64,000 bases of DNA from assembly GCA_037102815.1 (NCBI GenBank), contig BTPP01000002.1, positions 5,766,001 through 5,830,000 on the forward strand. The letters run 5' to 3'. This stretch comes from Neurospora intermedia (lineage: Eukaryota > Ascomycota > Sordariomycetes > Sordariales > Sordariaceae). The notes below the pieces were generated by a model that saw nothing but the letters and a program-made list of their open reading frames with translations, did no database searches and was not told the origin of the DNA. Positions 1 through 10,602 of this stretch are shown here, piece by piece. The translations under genes were made by a program, and so were the position numbers. Each line of letters starts with the position of its first letter. The first letter of the stretch is position 1.

Positions 1-947
1 AGGCCACTGGAGATGGACGTGTTGAAACTGCTGGCCGAGGAGGCAGCACACAAGGATCTGTTGGAGCCATCATCGGTCAAGTTGAAGTTGTTGCTGTGTG
101 GACTACCGGATGAAAGGGTAGTGGCAGAGGCAGTAACGGCACGGGCAATGGCAGTCACCGAGGCGGGTTCGTGTTCTGGAGGAGAGACCTGCCAACGTTG
201 GAGCGGATTCATGAGCTCCAGTTGGGGCCGTCTCTGGGGTATGTCCATAGTGGTGGACAAGGTCCGTACACCGGGTGAGATGGACCGAGGGGCACCCATA
301 GCCTTGCTTCTTCTGCGACGGGCATTGGCCAGCCAGCCGGTGATCTGGGTCTTGCTCAAGCCTGTCTGCTTTTGCAGCATTTCCTTCTCTTCATCGTTGG
401 GGTATGGGTGTTTTTGGTGGATGGAGAGCCAGTTCTTGAGGATCTTGATGGACTCGCGCGAGAAGCGGTTATTGACCTTGGTGGCGGCGGGTGTAATGGG
501 AGCAGCAGCAGTAGAAGGTCGGTCTTGCTCTTCGACGGAGGTGGTCGAACCTGGGTTCCGAGGGGGTGCCGCAGGTTGATCCACCAGTCCGAGGCTACAG
601 ACTCGGTTCAGGGCCACACAGCCTGTGCAATATCCCTTGTAGCTACCCTCACGGATACGCTTGCACTGATAGCCATTGGCCTGGCAGTGGTTGCAAGGGG
701 ATGATGGCATATCAAACGAGTCTTCAAAGGCCACGATGGAATCGCCCGGGATGCCGGCCGTTGTTGTTTCGCCGAAGCCAAGCGGGTTGTTTTGTTCGTA
801 GTGCTGCAGGGCCCAGCTGGCAAAGTCATCATCCGCGGCATTCTCCAGGGCCAGATCCAGGTCGTTGGGATGGCGAGTACCTGGCATGGAGGCTGGATCG
901 ATGCCGTCCCAGTTGATGAATGCTTCCATTTCATGTATAGTCGGCAT
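1..947 (-). CDS. Homeodomain transcription factor with N-terminal six-cysteine cluster (partial, runs off left edge)
   Basis: A nuclear sequence-specific regulator is implied. The frame is open for 315 codons from an ATG at 947 to the window edge, with no intron needed. Residues 86-118 hold six cysteines spaced C-x2-C-x6-C-x11-C-x2-C-x6-C, the spacing of a Zn2Cys6 cluster. A homeodomain follows at about residues 160-216, with helix 3 reading KTQITGWLANARRRR and the KHPYPNDEEK segment typical of the KN/TALE class. After it comes a conserved block starting MNPLQRWQVSPPEHEPAS and a Ser-rich stretch ending SASSFNTSISSG. This order matches the fungal 'homeobox and C2H2' regulators, so C2H2 fingers would be expected beyond the left edge; they are not visible here. 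The leader upstream of 947 holds T/C and GGA tracts. Target genes are unknown. Confidence 0.85.
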   Translation of the reverse strand, partial: MPTIHEMEAFINWDGIDPASMPGTRHPNDLDLALENAADDDFASWALQHYEQNNPLGFGETTTAGIPGDSIVAFEDSFDMPSSPCNHCQANGYQCKRIREGSYKGYCTGCVALNRVCSLGLVDQPAAPPRNPGSTTSVEEQDRPSTAAAPITPAATKVNNRFSRESIKILKNWLSIHQKHPYPNDEEKEMLQKQTGLSKTQITGWLANARRRRSKAMGAPRSISPGVRTLSTTMDIPQRRPQLELMNPLQRWQVSPPEHEPASVTAIARAVTASATTLSSGSPHSNNFNLTDDGSNRSLCAASSASSFNTSISSG

Positions 948-2333
948 GGTGCAGGTGGCAAAGGCCTCAAAGGGCGCAGCTGACGAGTACTAGTATAGTC
1001 TGTCCCTGTGAGACTCGGATAGCTGGCTGATGCTGGTTGGGTGGAGGGGGAGGAGGAGGATGTAGTTCAGAGGGCGTAAGAAGCGAGACAACACAGTCCA
1101 CGGGCTCGGACTTTTCCTTGACGGGATATAAAGATGGTGGGGAGAAGTCAACTCGGCCACATATAAATCTTTCAACACACAAGATAGATGGGAGAGAATA
1201 TTTCGACAACGAAACACACACGGAAAAAAAGAGTGATGAGGAAAAAGGAAGAGAAAAGTCCATTGACTCGACTTATCCAGGACATCGATCCCATGCTATC
1301 AAGGGTATCGTAGGTAGCCTCTCCAACCTGCCTACCCTCCTACCTTTCCCGTCCAGGACGGTGACCGGTTGGTCGCGGCACAGTCACACAATCCCGGACT
1401 GGATGGTCTCGCCGAAAGGGCATTGTCTGTCGACGGGCACCTAGTCTATGGTAGTCAATCAATATGAGTGGGTGAGTGACTGGAGTGAGTGGTGTTGTTG
1501 CTCAAAGAGGAATCCAGTCATCCGAAAAGGTGGGGAGCGCGCCTTTCAATTGACATGCTGCACCACACCTTTGACGAGGACCCACCCTGCCAAGCTGGGG
1601 CTCCCGCTGCAGTCAACCCAGCCATTCCCCGCAATCGGACCTTCTTCCTCCAAATTCACAAAGGCTTCACAACTTGACCAATATCAAAGACAAAAAGAGG
1701 TGACTCCCAAGTAATGTACACGTACTTGAGGGGATGTAGAAAAGATCCTCGTATGCAGAGTTGTCTCCAGGTTTTCACTCATGCCATAGACTGATGGATT
1801 GCCCGCCGAGAAAGTTTCCAGTCTCTTCTGATATTCTCTGTTACATGTCTGGACATATCATTATGGTCCAGCTAACAGGTCTTAACAGTGATGAACGACC
1901 GGGATCGGCAGAGCGCCGATATCGTATCGAGCAATGTGCTCCTGCCTCCCTCTCGACCGCTGCCTCTTTCTGTTTCTGTTACAGTCCATCTTACGATTTT
2001 TAGGCAACCACTCACCTCGATCGACAATTGAAAGACGAAGGAAGGAACTCATCCCATTTACCAGCCCAGTCCAGTAACATTCGCTCCGTCACAAGTTACA
2101 ACTTGAGAAAATGGAACGCCTCTTGGATTTGAGAAGACTAGATGGCCGGCAATAGTTCATCCTACCTCATCTCTCATTAACTGACGCGATACTTACCTAG
2201 CCTGTACAATCCTGAAATGCTACTTTCCTTTACCACCCGAAAACAAGCCATCCAACTTGATAACAACCAAATCACACACAATCCGTCGCCGTCCAAATCT
2301 CGACGAGTTCGTTGCCCATCGGTCTCCTTACCA
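948..2333. other. Intergenic, upstream of the homeodomain gene
   Basis: No convincing gene. It holds the leader of the homeodomain gene (a GGAGG-rich tract near 1040-1070) and the downstream flank of the membrane-protein gene. Open frames here are short, lack codon bias and match no family I know. Confidence 0.6.
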
Positions 2334-3415
2334 TCAACCGCTCTGCCAAAGGGCAGCATGCACGTTGCTGTTCTTGGCAAGCTTGTCTATCGATGCCGGA
2401 CCGGTCTTCAGGTAACAGTTTCCGGTATAGCGCCCCGCGTCGGCAATCGATCTGTTCACCCAGGCGGGAATGAAGGAAACCGCCTCGCATTTCCACCCCG
2501 GGTCGTTGCTTCTACTCTTCGGAACCACGTACTTGGTCCACGACGCGCACGCATCCATACATGCCTCAAAGTCGGCCGTGAAGATGGCAACCAAGTTGAT
2601 ACTGTTGGTTGTGTCGCGGTTGTAGTCCATGAAGCAGTAGATTCTGTAACTGCGCTGGCCCAGTGCTAACCGTTCACTTGTATTAGCTACAGCCTCGGAG
2701 GAACGTCGAAAGAGACCAGGACAGGAAACAAACATGACCTACATTTCAGCGAGGTGTAAGTCGTCCCATTCACTTGGTCCGACCGACTACCACATCCGCT
2801 ATCGACTTCAACCCCCGACGGGGAAGTGGCATCGCCAATACTACCGGTCGATGTCATGGTTGCGGTTGTCGATGTCTCAGGAAAGGTTGAGGTCGTCGCT
2901 ATCTGCACCGGATTCTCCCTGGTATAGGCTGCCAGCTTGTGGACAGCATCATTCGCCCTACTCGCCTCGATCCCCGTGCCGGCCGCCAGTCCGATCACCG
3001 CAGCAGACAACAGCGCAATGATACACGACAGAACAAAGGTCAAGAGGCTGCAGCCGCAAATCATTCTCCTCTTCCCGTCATTTTTGGGCGTTGTGTGAGC
3101 ATCTCCTACATGTGCCTGCGATTCAATCGTCGAGCCCGCTATCGTGGTCGTACCGCCATAGCCCGGTGAGGGCTGAGAAGGCGAGTATGGCGATGGTGTT
3201 TGTTTTGGTACCGGCGGTGAGTCGTGATAAGCCTCTGGGTATTGTTGGTGTTGTTGGGCATTATAGGCATGGGTTTGTGGGGGAACAACTTCGGGAAAGT
3301 TTTGAGAGGCCGCCTCAAGCCCGTCATCGTATCGGTGCTTGATGACAGGAACACGTTAGCGATGAAACTGTCGCATACTTGGAGCCATGTATCCTGGTGA
3401 TCTTACCGACTCCAT
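2334..3415 (-). CDS. Single-pass membrane protein with Pro-rich cytosolic tail and PAN/apple-like ectodomain
   Basis: Three exons join in frame: 3415-3407, 3337-2743 and 2665-2334, giving 311 residues. The first exon codes for only MES; its GTAAGA donor and the acceptor at 3338 keep the frame, which has no other suitable ATG. Residues 4-94 are Pro/Gln/Tyr-rich and end in a basic stop-transfer-like KRR. One hydrophobic segment at about 98-122 (SLLTFVLSCIIALLSAAVIG) should cross the membrane. A Thr/Ser-rich stalk then leads to a cysteine-bearing C-terminal part with the pattern CMDAC...C.AVSF.P...NCYLK, as in fungal PAN/apple-like surface proteins. This suggests a plasma-membrane protein with a cytosolic N-terminus and an extracellular, possibly wall- or glycan-facing, domain. 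No substrate can be named. It is divergent from the FlbE-like gene. Confidence 0.75.
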
Positions 3416-5760
3416 AGCGGTGTAGCCGGAACGAAGCCCCGATCTGATTCGTGTGTCTTACCAAGCGTCGAGGACGTTGAGAAAAGAAGCAAAATATTCC
3501 AGCAAAAGGATCTGGCGCATTCATCAGGGGAAGCCGAGATAAAGGGAACACAAGAATCGTGCACGCGAACCGCTGATTCGAAGGCGTAAAGCACTATAGC
3601 CTGATCAAGGTTCTGCGCCAACGCGGCAGAGAGCGAGCCTTGGCTGAAGAGAATGCCGTCCACAACCGTTAGGAAACCAGGGATGAGGTTTATGTGCCAC
3701 AGCTGGGCTTCAATAGTAGGCCGCTCCAATCCAATTGTAGCTGCTTGGCGAGAAGGATTGCATCTTGAGCATCAATAATACTCTTTCATGGAACACAAGC
3801 TTCTAAGGCAACTCCAGTTTGTCGCTCTAGCAATGACGATTGGAGGCTGCATCGCCTTGATCTCCTAGCGCAATGGTAAACTTTTCAGGCTGATGGGGTT
3901 ATCATCGAACACTGGGGGAATAGGTAATTGCGACCAAACCTCGTTTTCGACAACCGCTTTGCTTGAGGTTGATGATAGGCACCCATGAAGTGTACGCCAG
4001 ACGGAAGTATCACCAGATACACGCTTCTTCCTATGGTGAGTTCATTTTTGACAACACTTTTGAAGGACAGCTACCCGATGCAAAACATACACGGGTATTG
4101 ACTTTCGGGGTACCTGAACCTTAGGATGGAACAACTCTTCCCTTACGCACGCGGCTCTAGACATAGATGGACAATACACTATATCTAGCCGCCGTCGATT
4201 GTCTCAAGTCGTCGCGGTCCGCAAACATCAAGTCTCGGGCTCTTAGCCTGCTGAGCGGGGCTAGGGAAGAGGAACGGCGGCACAAGGACGGCATGTTTCA
4301 TTAAACGGTCGAGCTGGAGCCCGCAGGGACAGGGGGATCGGCCGGCCCTACGCTCAAAATGGGGGTTTGACGGTAGGGATCCCCTGTGTAGCGTGTAGAG
4401 TAGAGTAATCTCCCATTTTTGATATCGAACATTGGAGGGACATAACAAACAGTGCACGAGATCAACACGTGGATGGTGTCGTATCATACATATTTCTTTT
4501 TTCGAGATTGGCGGTGATTGACAGAAAATGCAGGATCCCTTCTCCGAACGTTGAGCCTTTATCCGAAACATGAACGACACCACAGACTGAGCTGTTGTAC
4601 TCGTCTGGTGATAGTAGTGTCCATACCAAGGGAGGAAGGGCCTGCCAAGATTTCACATGCATTCCTGCTCAGCACAGCGTTGCCCTACTGGATTCTAGTC
4701 CTGAGTGGGCTTTTCTACTAGGAAATGACTAGTGTAGCACCAACCCACAACAACCTGCGTGACGAGCAACAACAAGCGCGGAAGAGCGAATAACTTCACA
4801 TTGAAGATTGGTCATACATACGCGGTGCCCGGTACCATGGGAAACATCTTCAGCCTCTTGTCCAAAAGCGGTGAGCAGCTGAGCCGAATCCCGGATACCT
4901 TAATTTCGCAAGCATATCCGACATCAAAGAAAAATCGTCAACGAGATACCGAGGCCGTGTTGGCACTTTTAACGATCTGCACAGGCCGGCACGGTGAACC
5001 AAGGCCTGGGGGGGCTACTCGCTATTTCCTAGGGGACCCTAGGGGGGAAACCGATGTAACCCAATCAACTGCCATTTGTGGAGATTTAATTGCTTCCTTT
5101 CCTTCGTCACTTTTTCCACTTGGGGTCTTTGATGGAGAGCCGGGGGGCCCCATGACTTACTTACCCTTAACAAGCAAGTCCCTCCCGACCCCGAAGGGTC
5201 TTTTTCTACACAAGGTGTTCCCGAGGACCTTAACAAGAACCTTTTCTTGTGACTGATGAGGACTTGGGAGAGTTGAGGAACAGGCAAATCCGCGCCGGCG
5301 ACTTGTTACGTGTTGTTGTTGTTGTTTGCTTAGAGCAAGGGGATACTTGAGGAACAGGATCTCGAGAGTTGACAATCGACTGGACGTCCAACAACCGAAC
5401 AACCCCCCTCCCCCACTCGTTATCACGCCATCAAATCCGCGGGCACAATCGCCGAACGTACATACACACACTCCTTACCATACTGTACACCCATCCATTC
5501 ATTTCACAGCAATCCATCCATTGGGCTGGCTTAACAGAAAACCTACCTACCACAGCTACTTCTCCGCATCGAATCACGATTCCTCGCATTCCTCATCTCA
5601 CCCGCCACGCCCAACCTTCGTTCGCTCGCACCTGACGCCTCACACACACACTCCTTTTCACCACCACCAATCGGCAATTTAACAACAACCACCACCACCA
5701 CAACTAATAACAACGAAACCAAAAGCACACCCTTTCAAAAGCAAGCAAACCACCAATCAA
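3416..5760. other. Divergent intergenic region between the membrane-protein gene and the FlbE-like gene
   Basis: No supported gene. The part from 5380 to 5760 is rich in CA, CCA and ACA repeats on the + strand, as expected of a fungal 5' leader just upstream of the ATG at 5761. A short frame on the minus strand at 3403-3729 overlaps the first exon and intron of the membrane-protein gene and matches nothing I recognise. Confidence 0.55.
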
Positions 5761-8739
5761 ATGCCAACCTACCTCTGCCACGGCTTCCGCTGGCAGCGCC
5801 GCTCCATCCGCGTATACACCGTCGTACAAGACCTCGACGACGTCTCGCCCGAGTGGCTGATTCCGCCCACCAGCTCGCGCTGTCTCCTGCAGAGTTTCTA
5901 CAACTTGTTTGAGTTCTTGCCCTACTGCTCCCCGCATGAACCTGAGACTTGGGATAGTAATGAGGACGAGGACGAGGATGAAGATGAGGATGAGGGGGAT
6001 AAGTCTGGGGAAGACAATGATGGGCAAGGAGCAGTAGTAACGGATAATCGTGGAGAGAGAGGGAATGAGGAGCAGAGGACTCAGTGGCCGAAGCGAAAGG
6101 AGAGTCTTGGTGTGCTTAGGGGTCATGGGTCCGAAGGGACTATGGGAAAGGGAATGGGGACTATGGGAAAGGAGATGGGAAAGGGAATGGGAAAGGAAAA
6201 GAGAGAGATCACCGCCATCCCTGTGGGCAGTAACAACAGGTCGTCGATAAGCCGTACCCGTACCATCAGTCGCAGTCCAAGTCTGAGACTTCCGTTGCAA
6301 GGCGTACGGACCCCGTCCAGGACGCGCCAAACTGCCACCGTCGCCGCCGCCGCCTCCGCCGCAACTACTCCTACTACACCTACTGCTCCTACTACTGCCA
6401 CCACCACTACCATACCTGCCCCAGCGTTGACTCCGGCGTCGAGAACTGCCAGCACCTCGGGGGTTTCTTCAGCAGGAAAAGGACGAAAGGGCAAGATAAC
6501 GGGAAGCAACAGCAGCCGGAGGAGCGCATCTCACAGCCCCAACCGCAAAAAAGACGAGCTGAGCGCCCAACGCTGGTCAGCAGTCAAAGTTCTCGAGGAG
6601 TACGACCCAAACAACCTCGACGAAGTCTCGCGGCCTTATGCTTACGTAGCCGATCACGTGGTGCGCGTGGATGGAGCGGCGGATATCCTGGCGGAAGTAA
6701 GGCGGTACGAAGAGCGGATGCAGAGGCTGAGGCTGAAGCTGAAGGGGGCGGAGGAGAAAATAGGGGAACGCAATCCCAAGGCTAATCGTAATAGCGGCGG
6801 GAGTGGAGGGAGTGCGGAATATCATGATGCTCTCGAGCACCTTGAAGAAAGCGCAAAGGAGAAGGAGGAGACCTGGATTGAGCAACTCCGCGATGAGCTC
6901 CAGCGTGGAGAAGAGATCAAGTGGTATGTGGTTGTCAACGGGGATGAAGAGCGCAATTATTCGAATCCGAGTGACTCCGAAGATGAAGATGAAGATGAAG
7001 ACGAGGACGAGTACGAGTACGACGACTCGGAGGAACTCTCTTCCTCTGAGATTACCTCTAACTACGGGACCTCCTACCGCTACGACACCACCGAAGACTT
7101 ACTGAGCGCCTCAAAGCATCCCTCCCTCGCCGCGTATCCACCATCCGAAGGCCGACGATCTCCCCTCTCCTACACCGGATCTGGATCCAGGACTTCATCT
7201 CGCGGCGGACAATCAAAATCGCGAAGCCAAAGCCGGAGTCACTCTCGAACTCGAACCCGCCACCGTAACCACAGCCGGCCGAGGCACGGAAAGAAAATAC
7301 GCAGACCGAAGCCGACCAAAGAACAACGTCAACATCATGCGCAGTATACACTCCAGCAGGAACTCTTTGAGAGGAATGACTTGCGAGCTTCTTCAACAAC
7401 TCCAACTCCAACTCCCACTTCAGCGACGACGACAATGGCCGCCACAAGCACAAGAGGGACAACGCCAACAGCCGGACAAGCACCACCACCACCAACGGCG
7501 ATGTCTATGAGGAACACAGGACCGATTATCAAAGAAGGGGCGGCCAGACGAGTAGTGAGCGAGGGAGAATTCCATCCAGCCTTAAGAGGGCAAGCGAGAA
7601 AGTCCGAGATACCGATCATCATGGTTACCCCAACGAGGTCGACGTTTCCTGACGAGACTGAGACTGAGCCAGCTGGAGTTGTCGGTGAGAGGCGAATGGT
7701 AGAGCAGCAGCCGCAACAGCAGCAACAACCACAACCTCAACAGCAACCACAACAACCGCAACCACAGCAATACCCACAACAACAGCCACAACAGCATCAC
7801 CAAACCAACGAAACAGAACCAGAACCCCGACGCGGCTCCACCGCCAGCACCAACATGGGCATCATAACATCCACCACCGTCCCCCTCACCAGCTCTTTCT
7901 CCCTCGACACCAGCCCCTCCAACGCTCCCACTCCCACAATCATTCCCACCATGACTCTCAAACCACTTAAACCTCCCAAGAAGCAGTCCACCCTTCCCGC
8001 CATTATCCCCAGCATCCCCACCATTTCCACCTCTTCCCTTGTACGAAACAGGGGAAACAGACACAGCAGCACCAACACAAACACCGGCGGAGGAAGCAAA
8101 CGAAGTTCCCTCACCACTCTACGTTCCCCCTCCTCTTGGTCTTGTCTCAGTCTTCATCTCGGCCATAGTCACTCAACCAACCCTAAGGACGGAGAAGATA
8201 TCACTGGGGATGATGAAGAGGTAGTTCTTCCCCCGCCAAGACCGTCGCCTTCGCCTCCTATCCCTTTGAACTTGAATCCTATGGGAGGCACAGCATACTC
8301 GTATGAACCCGTGTCGACACTTCCGCCTAGACCGGCGCCGATGCCGCCTGGGTCTAACTCTAAGCCTGTTTCACGCGGTGGACAGGCGGAAGCAAGTAAT
8401 AAAGTCCCCACCGCGCCGTCGTCGCCGGTAGTGGTCAAGATTAGTGCTGGGCCTGCTGGGTCTGCTGAGGTACAGGGACAGGGACAGGGACGGACACTGG
8501 ATATAAAGGCGCAGGGACAAGGACAAGGACAAGCAGCGGCGAGCCCAGTTGTGGGGCAGTATGCGAGTATGATGAGTAGGACGATGCCTTCGCGAAAGGG
8601 GGGGAACAGTGGAAATAGTGGAAATGGAAATGGAAATGGGAATGGGAATGGGAATGGAAAGGAGAGTCGGAGGAGTAGGAGTAGTGGGAGTTTGAGAAGG
8701 TTGTTTCAGCGGGCTAGTGGGAAGGAGGGATGGATTTGA
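5761..8739 (+). CDS. flbE: FlbE-like developmental regulator, greatly enlarged by low-complexity sequence
   Basis: Single open frame of 992 residues. In Aspergillus nidulans FlbE is a protein of about 200 residues that works with FlbB at the hyphal tip to switch on asexual sporulation. Two FlbE-like blocks are visible. Residues 1-60 begin MPTYLCHGFRWQRRSIRVYT and contain LDDVSPEWLIPP. Residues about 268-322 contain WSAVKVLEEYDPNN and RPYAYVADHVVRV. Between and after them lie long disordered stretches: acidic runs (about 67-80 and 404-422), Thr/Ala-rich and Arg/Ser-rich parts, a Gln/Pro run (about 649-680), GQ repeats and a terminal GN repeat (about 951-968). The C-terminal basic motif LRRLFQRAS resembles the end of shorter relatives. 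The assignment rests on the two blocks; the enlarged form is unusual. The ATG at 5761 is the first in frame and starts the conserved block. Confidence 0.75.
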   Translation: MPTYLCHGFRWQRRSIRVYTVVQDLDDVSPEWLIPPTSSRCLLQSFYNLFEFLPYCSPHEPETWDSNEDEDEDEDEDEGDKSGEDNDGQGAVVTDNRGERGNEEQRTQWPKRKESLGVLRGHGSEGTMGKGMGTMGKEMGKGMGKEKREITAIPVGSNNRSSISRTRTISRSPSLRLPLQGVRTPSRTRQTATVAAAASAATTPTTPTAPTTATTTTIPAPALTPASRTASTSGVSSAGKGRKGKITGSNSSRRSASHSPNRKKDELSAQRWSAVKVLEEYDPNNLDEVSRPYAYVADHVVRVDGAADILAEVRRYEERMQRLRLKLKGAEEKIGERNPKANRNSGGSGGSAEYHDALEHLEESAKEKEETWIEQLRDELQRGEEIKWYVVVNGDEERNYSNPSDSEDEDEDEDEDEYEYDDSEELSSSEITSNYGTSYRYDTTEDLLSASKHPSLAAYPPSEGRRSPLSYTGSGSRTSSRGGQSKSRSQSRSHSRTRTRHRNHSRPRHGKKIRRPKPTKEQRQHHAQYTLQQELFERNDLRASSTTPTPTPTSATTTMAATSTRGTTPTAGQAPPPPTAMSMRNTGPIIKEGAARRVVSEGEFHPALRGQARKSEIPIIMVTPTRSTFPDETETEPAGVVGERRMVEQQPQQQQQPQPQQQPQQPQPQQYPQQQPQQHHQTNETEPEPRRGSTASTNMGIITSTTVPLTSSFSLDTSPSNAPTPTIIPTMTLKPLKPPKKQSTLPAIIPSIPTISTSSLVRNRGNRHSSTNTNTGGGSKRSSLTTLRSPSSWSCLSLHLGHSHSTNPKDGEDITGDDEEVVLPPPRPSPSPPIPLNLNPMGGTAYSYEPVSTLPPRPAPMPPGSNSKPVSRGGQAEASNKVPTAPSSPVVVKISAGPAGSAEVQGQGQGRTLDIKAQGQGQGQAAASPVVGQYASMMSRTMPSRKGGNSGNSGNGNGNGNGNGNGKESRRSRSSGSLRRLFQRASGKEGWI

Positions 8740-9507
8740 TTACAGGTACTTTGGGGGTTTTACACCAAAGGGGGAAGGAAGGGGAGGGGGGGAGTGTGGG
8801 ATCAAGGAAAGGTGAGGGGAAGAAGAGAGTAATGCGTGATGGGGAAGAAGAGAAAAGAAAAGAAAAGAGATAAAACGAGAAAGGAAAAGAAAAGAAGAGG
8901 TATATAGATGTAGATGTAGATGTAGATGTTGAAAGAGTAATGCGAAGTGAAGAAAGGGATGTGAAGAAGAAGATTACCTATCAAAACGAAACAAAAGAAC
9001 TGTTACAAGCCTGGTATTGATCGATCATATGTTGAAATGTGAAACTTAGTTGCATTGACAACGATATTGGTCTTTGTTGTTGTTTTTCCCTATAGAGTAC
9101 CTACCTACCTACCTAGTGAATCACACAAAAGGAAAGGGTGTGTGTGGTGTCGTCACAAGAACTGAAGGGACGAACTTTCCAGTCGGACAAGAAGCATGGG
9201 GAGGAGGAATCGATGAGACCAGCCGCGATCTGATTGAGTGATCTCTCTTCAAAATGGGCTTCACGGACGACGACGGAGGATTAGAATTCCAGGTAAGATG
9301 AAAGGGAGGAGACAGATAGATCTCCCTCGCTCCCTCCTTCTCTTTCTCAAAGAGCGGTAGAACAGGGGAGAATAGGTAACAAGTCAAGACCCAAATTCAT
9401 TCAATAGAAGACATTCACACTGCGTCTCAATTGAACGATTCAATCCGTTGAATATACTTTGTGGCCTTGACGCCTCTTGGGGAAAAGAAGAAGAAGAAAA
9501 AAAAAGG

Positions 9508-9547
<40 letters not shown>

Positions 9548-10602
9548 AGCCTCCAGATTTGTACCTCACTGAAGAAAGAAGGGATTCAGGAGTAAAGTTT
9601 CGCTTCCTTTTAACAATTGACGGCTACGGTTTTAAAGACTCCATCTTAGACTCCTATAACACGTTTTACCACCTCCGGATCTGCTCCTAACTCGCTTTTG
9701 GCAGTTAGGATGCTCATCCCTTTCTGGTGTATCTATGCTTCGGTTCAACAATGTGCGAGCGGGAAGTCACTTTCGAAGCTTGGATGAATGTGAACGATGA
9801 GAGGCAAATTTCTTATTATGTCTTGTATTTTTCTGCTAGACTGAAGACTCGATACTGAACCGAGTTTTCAAACGAGATATGTCCTACGATGTGTGAAACA
9901 TCAGCACAGTCCGCTCAGGCTTCGTGGTCAAATAACCGTCCACGAAAGCTTTTACGCGGACCAACTGAGCGTGATATCACTCTTACTACACTTGCTGAGA
10001 CAAGTACGTTTACATGAAATGTTCCCAAGGGTTCTCTTGCATCATTGCCCACCAACCTTGCGGAAGTCAACTCGTAAAACGAGTCGGGACAACAAGCCTT
10101 CTATAATGGAAATTCTTTCTACCAACGCTCCGTTCAGAACCGTTCCTGGGATGGAAATCGACTCCGGCTTTCTCGAGTGAAAGCATCGCTGGATTTTGTT
10201 TTTGAGGGCAAAGGAAGGAAGGAGGGGATGATGACTCGTTTGCTGACTGACGTCAAGCAAAGGCGAAGAGGTAAAATAGTGGTGATGAGCGAACGAACAG
10301 AAAAGAGGGAGAGGGAAACAACAAGCTGCGCGGCGAACCACACAACAACCGAGCATATGATGTCAATTGGGGTATCTGACTGCTCGTTCCAAAAGGTCTC
10401 CAAAGACGCTTTTTCCCGCTCCGAAATGTCAAGACGACAAGTGGTCTTGCGATACCTGAATTCACTCTAACGCCACGCTTGTAATCCGAGTCTCCCAACA
10501 TACCTGATGATAATGTGCTTTCGTAAACAAGGTGCAAGTCAATGCCCTATAAAGCCTCTGTGATGCGTCATAAAAAAACCAAAAAAGCAGAACCATGCGA
10601 TA
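8740..10602. other. Convergent intergenic region between the FlbE-like and PRPP synthetase genes
   Basis: No gene supported. The first 250 bases are G/A-rich (likely 3' UTR) with a four-copy GTAGAT repeat near 8909-8930. A long A run lies at 9508-9545. Confidence 0.6.
9508..9545. repeat. Uninterrupted A run, 38 nt
   Basis: Homopolymer seen directly in the sequence, preceded by AAG-rich sequence. No target-site duplication or retroposed body was visible next to it, so I read it as a simple repeat and not a retroposon tail. Its exact length may suffer from sequencing error. Confidence 0.9.

Noticed and set aside
9508-9545. Poly-A tail of a retroposed sequence
   Set aside because: No element body or target duplication next to it.
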